Below, one piece after another: positions 56,309-64,000 of a DNA stretch of 64,000 nt. Numbering within the stretch: the stretch's first letter is position 1; every line of letters starts with the position of its first letter. The DNA lies in NCBI RefSeq assembly GCF_022524345.1, contig NZ_JAKWJU010000002.1, positions 2,356,001 through 2,420,000 on the forward strand, given 5' to 3'. Made by a program: the position numbers and the translations under genes. Below the pieces are notes generated by a model that had not been told where the DNA came from, did no database searches, and saw nothing but the letters and a program-made list of their open reading frames with translations. The stretch comes from Streptomyces marispadix (GTDB taxonomy: Bacteria > Actinomycetota > Actinomycetes > Streptomycetales > Streptomycetaceae).

Positions 56309-57505
56309 ATGGACGAAGAAGACGGCTGGAACAGAATGCAGCCGGTTATCGGATCTGCGCCCGTCCTGCACCAGATGTCGCTGAACGAGACGTTCTTCCC
56401 GCCGACGCAGCGCGTGCTGCGGGCCGTTCAGGAGGCGGCGGCCGACTCGCACCGCACGAACGACGCGCTCGCCACGGGCCTGACGGGCCGGATCGCCGAG
56501 CGGCTCGGCGTGCCCGCCCCCGACGTCCTCGTGGGCCCCGGCTCCGCCGCCCTGTTGCAGCAGCTCTTCAGCGGACTGACGGGGCCCGGCGCGGGCGGCG
56601 GACCGGACGCGGAGATCGTGCACGCCTGGCCCTCTTGGGAGGCGTACCCGATGCTCGCGTCCAACGCGGGCACCTCCACGGTCCGGGTGCCGCTGCGCGA
56701 CGACGACTCCCACGACCTGCACGCGATGGCCGACGCCGTCACCGACCGGACCCGTGTGGTGGTGCTGTGCCACCCCAACAACCCGACGGGCACGGCGCTG
56801 CGGCACTCGGACGTGGAGGACTTCCTGAACAGGCTGCCGTCCGGCGTGACGGTCGTGGTCGACGAGGCGTACCGGGACTTCGTACGCGACGAGTGCGCCG
56901 CCGACGGCGTCACGCTCTACCGGGAGGATGAACGGGTCTGTGTGGTCCGTACGTTCTCCAAGTCGTACGGGCTGCTGGGCCTGCGCGTCGGCTACGTCGT
57001 GGGGCGGGCGGGAACTCTCGCCCCGCTGCGCGGACTTCAGCCCTTCATCAGGGTGAGCAACACCGCACAGGCCGCGGCGCAGGCGGCCCTCGCCGAGGAG
57101 GCGGAGTTCCGGCGCCGCTGTGAGGCGACCGTCGAGGAGCGGGAGCGGCTGTACGGGAGGCTGCTGGAGCTGGGGTGGCGGGTGAGCCCCAGCCAGGCCA
57201 ACTTCCTGTGGCTGCCGATGACCGAGGGCGTCGAGACCTTCACGCAGTTCTGCGCGGACCACGGCGTGCTGGTCTGCGGCAAGCCCGGCGAGGGCGTACG
57301 GGTCACCGTCGCGGAGCGGGAGGCGAACGACGCGTTCGCCGACCTGGCGGGCAAGTTCGGCGGCGACCGGACGAACGGCGTCGACGGCGGCGGCGGTTCG
57401 CGCGGCCACGGCGGCGCAGACGGCCACGGCGTCACGCGCGGCCAGGGCTTCACGGACGACCAGAGCTTCACGGACGACCAGGGCGAGGGCGGTGGCGTTC
57501 CGTGA
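56309..57505 (+). CDS. HisC-like PLP aminotransferase of the terpenoid-type cluster
   Basis: The fold-type I aminotransferase (class I/II) has LNETFFPPTQRVL, VGPGSAALLQQLF, CHPNNPTGTAL, VVVDEAYRDF and the PLP Lys in TFSKSYGLLGLRVGY. It resembles histidinol-phosphate aminotransferase but lies far from his genes and leads a biosynthetic operon. The ATG at 56309 gives 398 residues; ATG 56336 is possible. The C-terminus carries repeats (GFTDDQSFTDDQGEGG) encoded by an 18-bp tandem unit. Its role may be to make or install an amine in the acceptor; unproven. Confidence 0.87.
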   Translation: MDEEDGWNRMQPVIGSAPVLHQMSLNETFFPPTQRVLRAVQEAAADSHRTNDALATGLTGRIAERLGVPAPDVLVGPGSAALLQQLFSGLTGPGAGGGPDAEIVHAWPSWEAYPMLASNAGTSTVRVPLRDDDSHDLHAMADAVTDRTRVVVLCHPNNPTGTALRHSDVEDFLNRLPSGVTVVVDEAYRDFVRDECAADGVTLYREDERVCVVRTFSKSYGLLGLRVGYVVGRAGTLAPLRGLQPFIRVSNTAQAAAQAALAEEAEFRRRCEATVEERERLYGRLLELGWRVSPSQANFLWLPMTEGVETFTQFCADHGVLVCGKPGEGVRVTVAEREANDAFADLAGKFGGDRTNGVDGGGGSRGHGGADGHGVTRGQGFTDDQSFTDDQGEGGGVP

Positions 57506-57533
57506 ACGCGCGGCTGTCCATGGACAGGAAGCG

Positions 57534-58790
57534 ATGACAGCGCACGAGTTGGAACACATATCCACGCCGGTGGCAGGCCCCGGGACCCGGGACGACGCGA
57601 CGGGGAGCACGGCCACCACGGCAGGAAGCACGACGGAAAGCACGAACAGCACGAACAGCTCGGACAGCTCGGACAGCTCGGACAGTTCGGGAAGCACAGG
57701 CGGGCGGACGGTCCGGGCCTGCAAGGCGCACATCGAGACCTGGCGGCCGTACACCCTCGCCTATCCGGGACTCGTCGGCCTCACGGGAGCGGCGCTGAGC
57801 AGCGGCGACGCCGGGACCGAAGGCCCCGCCACCATGGGACGGCTGCTGGTGGCATGGGCGGCGCCGACCCTGGGCTGGGTGAGCGGTCACTACCTCGGCG
57901 ACTGGTTCGACCGTGCACTCGATGCGATCAGCAAGCCCCAACGCCCGCTGCCGTCAGGGCGGTTGAGCCCCCGCACGGCGTTGGTCTGCGGCGTCGGCTG
58001 TGCCGTGGCAGCCGCCGTCGCCGCCGCATCCGTCAACTGGCGGACGGTGGTGCTCTTCGGCGTGGCCATGCTCGGCATCGTGGCCTACAGCAGGCTGCTC
58101 AAGGGGCGCGGGCTGACCGGCAACGCCGTACGGGGAGCGCTGACCGCGACCACGGTCGTCTTCGGCGCCATGACCGTGACTGACCTGCCGTCGTGGCAAG
58201 TCCTGCTGTTCGCGGGGGCGTTCTTCGCTCAGGACACCGCCTCGAACCTGGTGGGCGCCCTGCGCGACGTGGAGGGGGACCGCCGGGGCGGCTGCTTGAC
58301 CCTGCCGGTACGGCGAGGGGTGCGTGCCGCGGTCCGTACGGCTGCCGCGCTCCATGCGGCGGCGCTCGCAACTGCCGTAGCGGCGCTGTCGGTCGGTGAG
58401 GTGGAAACCCCAGCCGGGGAGGGCTTCGGAGCGTCTTCGTCGTCCATGGCGCTGTCGCTGGCGCTGCTGCTCGGTGCCGTGGCCTGCGGTGCGGTGGCGT
58501 TCTTACCGTTGCTACGCGAAGGCGAGAGCGGCGCCCCGGAGGCACTCGATCCCCGGCGTGCCCTGCGGGCGCACGAGGTGCTGGTGGCCGAACGGATGCT
58601 GCTGGCGGGCGCGTTGCTGGCCTGCGGCTGGGGGCCGCTGCCCGCGCTGCTGATCGTCGTTCCGCTGCTGGGCCTCAGCCTGGTCGCGCAGTCGCGGATG
58701 CGCTCGCGCCATGAGTTCCCCGGCCCGGACGGCACCGTGGCGCATTCGAGCCCTGTACGGGATCTGCGAGGTGATGTCACATCATGCTGA
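57534..58790 (+). CDS. UbiA-family prenyltransferase
   Basis: This membrane-embedded intramembrane prenyltransferase has ~9 helices. The two Asp-rich Mg-diphosphate motifs are GDWFDRALD (first) and ALRDVEGDRRGG (second), with SKPQRPLPSGRLS between helices as in UbiA/DGGGP synthases. The ATG at 57534 follows AGGAAGCG. The N-terminus has a Ser/Thr/Asp tract (NSSDSSDSSDSSGS) from 9-bp repeats. It overlaps the next gene by 7 bp. It would attach a polyprenyl chain to an acceptor, supplying the substrate of the cyclase downstream; the acceptor is unknown. Confidence 0.92.
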   Translation: MTAHELEHISTPVAGPGTRDDATGSTATTAGSTTESTNSTNSSDSSDSSDSSGSTGGRTVRACKAHIETWRPYTLAYPGLVGLTGAALSSGDAGTEGPATMGRLLVAWAAPTLGWVSGHYLGDWFDRALDAISKPQRPLPSGRLSPRTALVCGVGCAVAAAVAAASVNWRTVVLFGVAMLGIVAYSRLLKGRGLTGNAVRGALTATTVVFGAMTVTDLPSWQVLLFAGAFFAQDTASNLVGALRDVEGDRRGGCLTLPVRRGVRAAVRTAAALHAAALATAVAALSVGEVETPAGEGFGASSSSMALSLALLLGAVACGAVAFLPLLREGESGAPEALDPRRALRAHEVLVAERMLLAGALLACGWGPLPALLIVVPLLGLSLVAQSRMRSRHEFPGPDGTVAHSSPVRDLRGDVTSC

Positions 58791-60580
58791 GCCCTCGACT
58801 CGCCGGGCGGATACGGGAGTCGGTCGACGCGGGCTGCGAGGCGCTGTTCGCCCGGCAGCGCGCGGACGGCGTGTTCGACCCCGGCGGCAGCCGCTTCTCC
58901 CCCGCCAACACGGCCGCCGCCCTCATAGCCCTGCACCACGCGGACGACGCGCAGGAACGGGGCCGGGAGAAGGGCACCGCTCACGACGGCGTCGTCGGCG
59001 CCGCCGTGGCCCGGCTGCTGAAGTCCCAGCGCCCCGACGGCGGTTGGGCGATGGCCGGTGTCCCCACCGAGCTGCTGGCCACGGCCGCCGCGACGGCCGC
59101 GCTGCGGCTGACCGCCCTCGGGCGTGCGCAGTCCGCGATCCGGGCGGGCGAGGGCCTCGTCAAGCGGCTCGGCGGTGCGCAGGCGCTTCCCGAACCGACG
59201 ATGACCGGTCTTGTACGGCAGTTCGACGCGCTGTCGGGCGCCGGGGACGTGGCGTCGCTGCCGAGACTGCCGCTGGAGCTGATCCTGCTGCGCGGCCCGG
59301 CGCGCAGGATGCTCAGCCTCCGGCTCCCGATCTTCGCGAGCATGGCGCTGGCCCAGTCCGCACACCGACCGCCGCCGCCGTTGCTCGCCCCCTTCCACGG
59401 CCGGGCCCGGCGCGAGGCGCTGCGGGTGGTGCGTGACGCGTACGAACGCGAGGGCACGACAGGGGAGTTCAGCACCGACCCCTGGCTGACGAGCCTGATC
59501 TCGCTCGGCATCGCCCGCTCGGGTCTGGCACCCGACATCTCCCGTGCGTCGGCGCGAAGGCTGCGTGCGATGGCGCAGCCCTGCGAGGGCGGCTGGGATC
59601 TGATGCCGCTCGACGTGACGTGGTCCACGTTCGCCACGTCGGCGCTGCTGGAGGCCGGTCACGCCGAGGACCCTCGGCTGGAGGCGACCCGTGCCATGTT
59701 CCGCGAACGGCAGCAGAACGAGCCGTTCGCGGCGCTCGGCTGCCCTCCCGGCTACTGGGGCTTCTCCAGCGCGCACAGTTGGCCGATGGCGCTGGAGACC
59801 GCGGAGGTCGGCTCGGCGCTGATGCGCATGCCTGGCGGCGCCGGCGACGTACACGCACGGCGTGGCGTCGAGTGGCTGACGGCGATGCAGGATCCGTCGG
59901 GGTCCTGGAGCCTGGCCGTACGAGGCAGTAAGCCGGGCGGTTTCGGGCCCTGCCCGCACATGACGGCGAAGGCCGTACGGACGCTGCTCGACCAGGGGGC
60001 GAGTCCCCAAGACCGCCGGGTGGTAAGGGCGTTGCGGTGGCTGAGCCGTGTGCAGCTCCCGGACGGATCGTACGAGGCGATGTGGTATCGCGGGCGGACG
60101 GCGGGCACCTCCGTGGTGCTGGAGACCTTCAGCCGCGCGGGACTCGGCGACGGGCCGACGGGGCGGCGGGCGAGGGAACGGCTGCTGAACACGCAGTCGG
60201 AGGACGGCTCTTGGGCGACGCCGGACGAGGAGGACCCGGCGACGGCCGCCGGAGCGGATTCACGAGACGCCGCGGGCACCGGTTCCGGCACCGTCGAGGA
60301 GACCGCCTGGGCGCTGCACGCGCTCCTCGCCGCGGGCGCCGATCCACACGGCGAGCCGGTTGCCGCAGCCGCACGCCGGCTGACCGACTGGCAGCGCACG
60401 GACGGGAGTTGGCAGGGAGCGCCCGTCAACGAGTACGTCCGCCACTGCTCACGCTACGCAGACGACGGCATCGCCTCGGGCCTGGCGCTGCGCTCCCTGG
60501 CCCGTCTCCGCGCCGCCCTGGACGGCGACCCCGGGCATGAACACGCGCCGGACCGTACGAAGGAGGCCGGTACGGCATGA
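58784..60580 (+). CDS. Class II terpene cyclase-like protein (squalene-hopene cyclase superfamily)
   Basis: The 598-residue protein consists of QW/prenyltransferase-type repeats: SQRPDGGWAM, QPCEGGWDLM, MQDPSGSWSL, VQLPDGSYEA, TQSEDGSWAT and WQRTDGSWQG. At the catalytic position the sequence is PLDVTWST (Asp277-Val-Thr279-Trp): the DXDD motif of squalene-hopene cyclase is absent, but Asp-x-Thr resembles the Asp-Cys-Thr of oxidosqualene cyclases, where the Asp protonates an epoxide. It has no membrane helix, unlike UbiA-type cyclases. It is coupled to UbiA upstream and the monooxygenase downstream (ATGA). Confidence 0.87.
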   Translation: MLSPRLAGRIRESVDAGCEALFARQRADGVFDPGGSRFSPANTAAALIALHHADDAQERGREKGTAHDGVVGAAVARLLKSQRPDGGWAMAGVPTELLATAAATAALRLTALGRAQSAIRAGEGLVKRLGGAQALPEPTMTGLVRQFDALSGAGDVASLPRLPLELILLRGPARRMLSLRLPIFASMALAQSAHRPPPPLLAPFHGRARREALRVVRDAYEREGTTGEFSTDPWLTSLISLGIARSGLAPDISRASARRLRAMAQPCEGGWDLMPLDVTWSTFATSALLEAGHAEDPRLEATRAMFRERQQNEPFAALGCPPGYWGFSSAHSWPMALETAEVGSALMRMPGGAGDVHARRGVEWLTAMQDPSGSWSLAVRGSKPGGFGPCPHMTAKAVRTLLDQGASPQDRRVVRALRWLSRVQLPDGSYEAMWYRGRTAGTSVVLETFSRAGLGDGPTGRRARERLLNTQSEDGSWATPDEEDPATAAGADSRDAAGTGSGTVEETAWALHALLAAGADPHGEPVAAAARRLTDWQRTDGSWQGAPVNEYVRHCSRYADDGIASGLALRSLARLRAALDGDPGHEHAPDRTKEAGTA

Positions 60581-62163
60581 ACCAAGGCCAGGGCACGAAC
60601 GGCGGCCAGGGCGTGAACGGCGGACAAGGCATGAACGGCGGGCACGCGACGAACGACGGCCGAGGCGTCCAGGGATCGAACGGCGGACGGGACAACGGAC
60701 AGGACAACGAACGGGACGCGGGCCACCGCGGCGACTACGACGTGGTGGTGTGCGGCGCCGGAGTGGGCGGTCTCGCGTCCGCCCGCGCGCTGAACGCGAT
60801 CGGGCTGCGCGTTCTGGTCGTCGACAAGCAGCGCAGCCCGCGGCCCGTCGCGAAGGGCGAGGTGCTGCAACCCGGAGCGCTCCGTGCGCTGCGCCGCTGG
60901 GGCACCGACCGGCTGCTGACTCGCAACGGCGCGCTGCGACTCGGGCGGCTGGTGGTGCGCGACCCGGAGGGCGGGCCCGTGATGACGCTCGACTACGGAC
61001 GACTACCGCCCGCCGACAGCTCGTTGCTCGCACACGACCATCTCGCCGTCCTGGAGGCGCTGACCGCCGGGCTGGGTCCGGACGTCGAGATACGCCGAGG
61101 GGTACGGGTCGTCGAGGCACTGCGCGACGACACCGGACGGGTCGTCGGGGTACGCCTCGACGACGGGCGGGGCCGCGCCCACACGGACGGCGACGACGGT
61201 GACGACGCCCACCGGGCCGACGGCCGTACCCGCAGCGGCACTTGGGACGTACATGCCCCGCTCGTCGTCGCCGCCGACGGCATCGGCTCCCGTCTGCGCC
61301 GCGCCGCGGACATCGGCGGTACCCGCCGCGACTATCCGCACCGGCTGGTCTCGTTCGAGCTGGCCGATCCGCCCATGCGGCCGGAGGACTTCTCCGCGTA
61401 TCTCACCGACCGCGGGCTGCGGCTGGTCTATCCGCTGCCCGGCGGGCGCATACGCCTCTATGTCCAGGCACGGCCGGGTGAGCTGCGCGGTCTGGACCGT
61501 GCCGGGTTCGCACGCTGGGGCGCGGACGCGGTCCGTGAGGTGCCCGCGCTGGAGCCGCTCGCCGATGCCGTGTCCACGGCGGCGGACACCCGTCAACTCT
61601 TCCCCGTCGGCCGGTTCCTCGCCGAGCGGCTGACAGCCCCGGGGCTCGCTCTCGTCGGCGAGTCGGCGTTCGCCGTACACCCCATGGCCGCGCAGGGCAT
61701 GAACGCGGCGATCACCAGCGCCGCGGCCCTGGCGGAACAGCTCGCGGCCCGACTCGCCCCGCCCGTAAGGCCGTCGGCGAAACCGTCGGCGCAGAAGAGG
61801 ACGACGGAGACGGCCCCCGCGGCCGGGACGGCGACTGGGACGGCGACGGCGGAGCAGACGGAGCGGCTCACTCGTGCCGCCGTCGACGAGGCCCTGCACG
61901 GCTATGAGTCGGAACGGCTGCCCGTGCTCGCGCAGGCGGCAAGCACGAGCGACAAGGCCGCCCGCATGGTCACCGAACTCGCCTGGCCCGGACGGGTGCT
62001 GGGCCGCCGCGCGGTGCGCTGCACCGGCGCCAACCCCCGGCTGCTGCACACCGTCACGTACAACATGGCCGGGCTCGGCCCCCGACCGCTGACGCTGCTG
62101 GACCGGCTGCAACAGCTCGGTCTGCTGCCCGACCCCCGCGCCCATCGCGTACCGCAGGAGTGA
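60577..62163 (+). CDS. FAD-dependent monooxygenase/epoxidase-like protein
   Basis: The group A flavoprotein has the N-terminal FAD motif YDVVVCGAGVGGLASARAL (from residue ~50) after a Gly/Asn-rich repeat tail (NGGQGVNGGQGMNGG). An NADPH/FAD motif is AADGIGSRLRRAA, and the C-terminal FAD motif is ALVGESAFAVHPMAAQGMN, with Glu in place of the usual Asp of GD. Relatives include squalene epoxidase, UbiH and geranylgeranyl reductase-like enzymes. Given the adjacent cyclase, epoxidation of the prenyl chain end is the favoured role; chain reduction or aromatic hydroxylation remain possible. Confidence 0.87.
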   Translation: MNQGQGTNGGQGVNGGQGMNGGHATNDGRGVQGSNGGRDNGQDNERDAGHRGDYDVVVCGAGVGGLASARALNAIGLRVLVVDKQRSPRPVAKGEVLQPGALRALRRWGTDRLLTRNGALRLGRLVVRDPEGGPVMTLDYGRLPPADSSLLAHDHLAVLEALTAGLGPDVEIRRGVRVVEALRDDTGRVVGVRLDDGRGRAHTDGDDGDDAHRADGRTRSGTWDVHAPLVVAADGIGSRLRRAADIGGTRRDYPHRLVSFELADPPMRPEDFSAYLTDRGLRLVYPLPGGRIRLYVQARPGELRGLDRAGFARWGADAVREVPALEPLADAVSTAADTRQLFPVGRFLAERLTAPGLALVGESAFAVHPMAAQGMNAAITSAAALAEQLAARLAPPVRPSAKPSAQKRTTETAPAAGTATGTATAEQTERLTRAAVDEALHGYESERLPVLAQAASTSDKAARMVTELAWPGRVLGRRAVRCTGANPRLLHTVTYNMAGLGPRPLTLLDRLQQLGLLPDPRAHRVPQE

Positions 62164-62257
62164 GGCGCCCCCGCGACCCGCCCTCCCGTACTTCTCGCCC
62201 CGGTCTTCCTCCCAGACAACCCCGCCCCGTCAACTCGCCCCGCAGAACGGAGAATCC

Positions 62258-63148
62258 GTGAACGCCGCCCTCGACCCCAAGGACCAGAAGGACCCGCAGG
62301 AGATGTCCGTACGGCCCGTGTCCGGCGCGATCGGCGCCGAGCTGCACGGCGTCGACCTCACCGCGCTCGACGACGAACTCTTCGCCCGCATCCATGAGTT
62401 GCTGCTGCGCCACCTCGTGCTGTTCATCCCCGGGCAGTCCGGACTGACCCCCGAGGCGCACGTCGCACTCGGACGGCGCTTCGGGGAGGTCGAAGTGCAT
62501 CCCTTCCTGCCGAAGCTGGAGAGCCATCCCGAAGTGACCCTCATCGAGTCGGACAAAGGCGGCAAGGCCGACGAGTGGCACATCGACGTCACCTTCAGCC
62601 CGAACCCGCCGGTCGCCTCGATCCTCCATCTCGTCACCTGCCCCGAGTCGGGGGGCGACACCATGTGGAGCAACCAGTACCTCGCCTACGAGACGCTCTC
62701 CGACCCGTTCAAGGAGATGCTGGACGGGCTCACGGCCGTGCATGTGCTTCAGGCGCCGGAAGTCGGGACGCTGTCCGCCGAACACCCCGTCGTACGCGTA
62801 CATCCTGAGACGGGACGGCGCTCGCTGTATGTGACGCGGATGTGGACCTCGCACATTCCGCAGCTCAGCCGGAACGAGAGCGACGCGGTGCTCCAGTACC
62901 TCTTCGAGCACTCCGAGTCGCCGCGCTTCAACTGCCGTTACCGCTGGGAGCCGGGCGCGGTGGCCATCTGGGACAACCGGGCCACTCAGCATCTCGCGAT
63001 CAACGACTACCAGGAGTACCGCAGGGGCCAGCGCGTCACCGTGCTCGGCGACCACCCCACGGGCGACGCGCCCCGCTGGAAGCCCTACGAGCGGCGGGGC
63101 GACGAGCGCTACTACCCGCGCCGGGTCAACGCACGCAGCGGCTACTGA
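62258..63148 (+). CDS. TauD/TfdA-family Fe(II)/2-oxoglutarate dioxygenase
   Basis: The 296-residue protein carries the facial triad His-x-Asp in DEWHIDVTF and the distal His in NRATQHLAIND; the 2-oxoglutarate-binding Arg region is YRRGQRVTVLGD. The family hydroxylates or desaturates small molecules. The GTG at 62258 lies 94 nt after the monooxygenase. In this context it may hydroxylate the terpenoid and so create the position for sulfation; this is inference. The 18-bp repeats at its stop are noted separately. Confidence 0.93.
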   Translation: MNAALDPKDQKDPQEMSVRPVSGAIGAELHGVDLTALDDELFARIHELLLRHLVLFIPGQSGLTPEAHVALGRRFGEVEVHPFLPKLESHPEVTLIESDKGGKADEWHIDVTFSPNPPVASILHLVTCPESGGDTMWSNQYLAYETLSDPFKEMLDGLTAVHVLQAPEVGTLSAEHPVVRVHPETGRRSLYVTRMWTSHIPQLSRNESDAVLQYLFEHSESPRFNCRYRWEPGAVAIWDNRATQHLAINDYQEYRRGQRVTVLGDHPTGDAPRWKPYERRGDERYYPRRVNARSGY

Positions 63149-63193
63149 GAACCCGGTGGCTGTCGAGAAGGCAGTGGCTACCGGGAAGGCAGT
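63140..63193 (+). repeat. 18-bp tandem repeat x3 spanning the tauD-like stop codon
   Basis: Units start at 63140, 63158 and 63176: GGCTACTGAGAACCCGGT, GGCTGTCGAGAAGGCAGT and GGCTACCGGGAAGGCAGT. The first contains the stop TGA (63146-63148). Confidence 0.85.
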
Positions 63194-63242
63194 GCCCGGG
63201 GAGACCCGACCGTGACGCCGCGGCACTCACCGCCGACACCAC

Positions 63243-63305
63243 GACGCTGACGCCGGACGCCCACACCGGACGCTGACGCTGCCGCCCACACCGCGACGCT
63301 CAGGC
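63243..63305. repeat. ~26-bp imperfect repeats at the sulfotransferase stop codon
   Basis: GACGCT recurs at 63243, 63269 and 63295, with GCCCACACC in the first two units. The third unit contains the stop (TGA, minus strand, 63300-63302) of the convergent sulfotransferase gene. Confidence 0.65.
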
Positions 63306-64000
63306 CGGGTCCTGGCCGAGCGCCCGCATCCCGGGCGCGCAGCTCTCACGCAGCCGCGCCAGCTCCTCCGGCGGCAGCGCCCGCGCCGCGCCCCGGCGGT
63401 CTCCGTCGAGCAGCGCACTCGCCTCCCGCAGCCAGCCGGGGTGCGGCTCGACGCCGATGTGCCGGGCGAGCGCGGTCAGTCGGGGCTCCGGCGCGTCGAG
63501 CAGTTCGTCGTACGAGAGCGAGGCACGCAGCGAAGGCGGCACCTCCGCGAGCTGCTGAAGACCCTCGGTGATCATGCCGCTCCACAGCTCGCCGAACCGT
63601 TCCACGGGTACGGGCCGCTCCAGCACGCCACGCAGGTCGAACGAGTCGTCCGCCGTCAACTCGCCCAGGGCGGCGGCGAGATCCTGTTCGGGGCTGCCGT
63701 CCTCGGCTTGCGCGGCCATGCGAAGCAGCCGGAATCCCGCGTGCCTGCTCATGGAGAGCGCACAGTCGGGGCCGTAGCGGTGCAGATGGACGAAGCGGGC
63801 CTCGGGGAAGGCGGCCCGCAGCCTCGGCACGGCCGTGAGCGAGAAGCCCGACCGCTCGACGACGGCCCGCCTGCCGCCGCTCATGCGTGCCAGTTCGTCG
63901 AAGAGCGCCAGGTAATGGTCCGCGGCGGGAGCGAGTTCACGTCCCGCCAGCACCGGCTCCAGCGCGTCGAAGAGGGCGTCCGGCTCGTCGGTGAGATGCG
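63300..64000 (-). CDS. Sulfotransferase, 5' part outside the window
   Basis: The frame is open to the right edge, so the N-terminus with the first PAPS-binding loop is not visible. Recognisable parts are VVERSGFSLTAVPRLRAAFPEARFVHLHRYGPDCALSMSRHAGF, the 3'-phosphate-binding block of Sulfotransfer_3-type enzymes, and a C-terminal helical region ending RESCAPGMRALGQ. It would transfer sulfate from PAPS to a hydroxyl of a small molecule. It is convergent with the operon 56309-63148 and is probably part of the same cluster, which continues beyond 64000. Confidence 0.83.
   Translation of the reverse strand, partial: HLTDEPDALFDALEPVLAGRELAPAADHYLALFDELARMSGGRRAVVERSGFSLTAVPRLRAAFPEARFVHLHRYGPDCALSMSRHAGFRLLRMAAQAEDGSPEQDLAAALGELTADDSFDLRGVLERPVPVERFGELWSGMITEGLQQLAEVPPSLRASLSYDELLDAPEPRLTALARHIGVEPHPGWLREASALLDGDRRGAARALPPEELARLRESCAPGMRALGQDPA

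Noticed and set aside
56309..57505. Histidine biosynthesis gene hisC
   Set aside because: The fold fits, but no other his gene is near and it leads a prenyltransferase/cyclase operon.

Overview
The window is very GC-rich, uses GTG/TTG starts freely and packs genes with ATGA/GTGA overlaps. Its gene set is that of a filamentous actinomycete, most likely Streptomyces or a close relative. SsgE-like, WhiJ/DUF397-type, Rpf and actinobacterial Pmt genes point the same way. Much of the gene order looks like the core-chromosome segment of Streptomyces that runs from rplY-pth to ssgE and the metal transporter. No rRNA, tRNA, CRISPR array, insertion sequence or prophage was seen.

Layout. 1-2.2 kb: end of rplY, pth, a small membrane protein. 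2.3-7.6 kb: ppc, an acyl-CoA desaturase with its TetR regulator behind a doubled operator, and a decayed orphan PIN-domain gene. 7.6-13.6 kb: proline iminopeptidase, VOC protein, trans-aconitate methyltransferase (tam) divergent from a TamR-like MarR regulator, an SDR, a LuxR-type response regulator with a split receiver, and a GNAT. 13.6-17.1 kb: galT-galE-galK operon. 17.5-28.6 kb: an aspartate-less response regulator, a PQQ-propeller membrane protein, an ABC-F ATPase, a DMT permease, a YbaK protein, a penicillin-binding protein and Pmt. 28.8-34.7 kb: rsmI, tatD, rpf, ksgA, ispE. 34.8-43.2 kb is more accessory: a CxxC protein of unknown function, a frameshifted XRE regulator next to an HFCD flavoprotein, an SDR, a DUF574-type methyltransferase, a WhiJ-like trio and a beta-lactamase-fold hydrolase. 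43.3-51 kb: an MN-Q-O metal importer behind a Nur-box-like site, ssgE and a tricorn protease. 51-56 kb: a MerR-controlled FMO/hydrolase/SDR operon. 56.3-64 kb (cut by the window edge): a terpenoid-type biosynthetic cluster.

The most interesting system is at the right edge. One operon encodes a PLP aminotransferase, a UbiA prenyltransferase, a class II terpene cyclase-like protein, a flavin monooxygenase and a TauD-type dioxygenase. A convergent sulfotransferase follows and runs off the window. The cyclase lacks the squalene-hopene DXDD acid and instead has Asp-Val-Thr, reminiscent of the Asp-Cys-Thr of oxidosqualene cyclases. With a flavin monooxygenase directly downstream, this suggests epoxide-initiated cyclisation of a prenylated acceptor, i.e. 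a possibly undescribed sulfated meroterpenoid. This is inference.

A second, genome-style observation is that short tandem duplications repeatedly begin at or just after stop codons (pth, pip, VOC, PBP, ssgE, tricorn, tauD, sulfotransferase). Many core enzymes also carry low-complexity insertions or tails (PEPC, KsgA, IspE, Pmt, YbaK, tricorn, a response regulator). Several regulatory genes appear to be leaderless, with a -10 hexamer 6-7 nt before the start codon.
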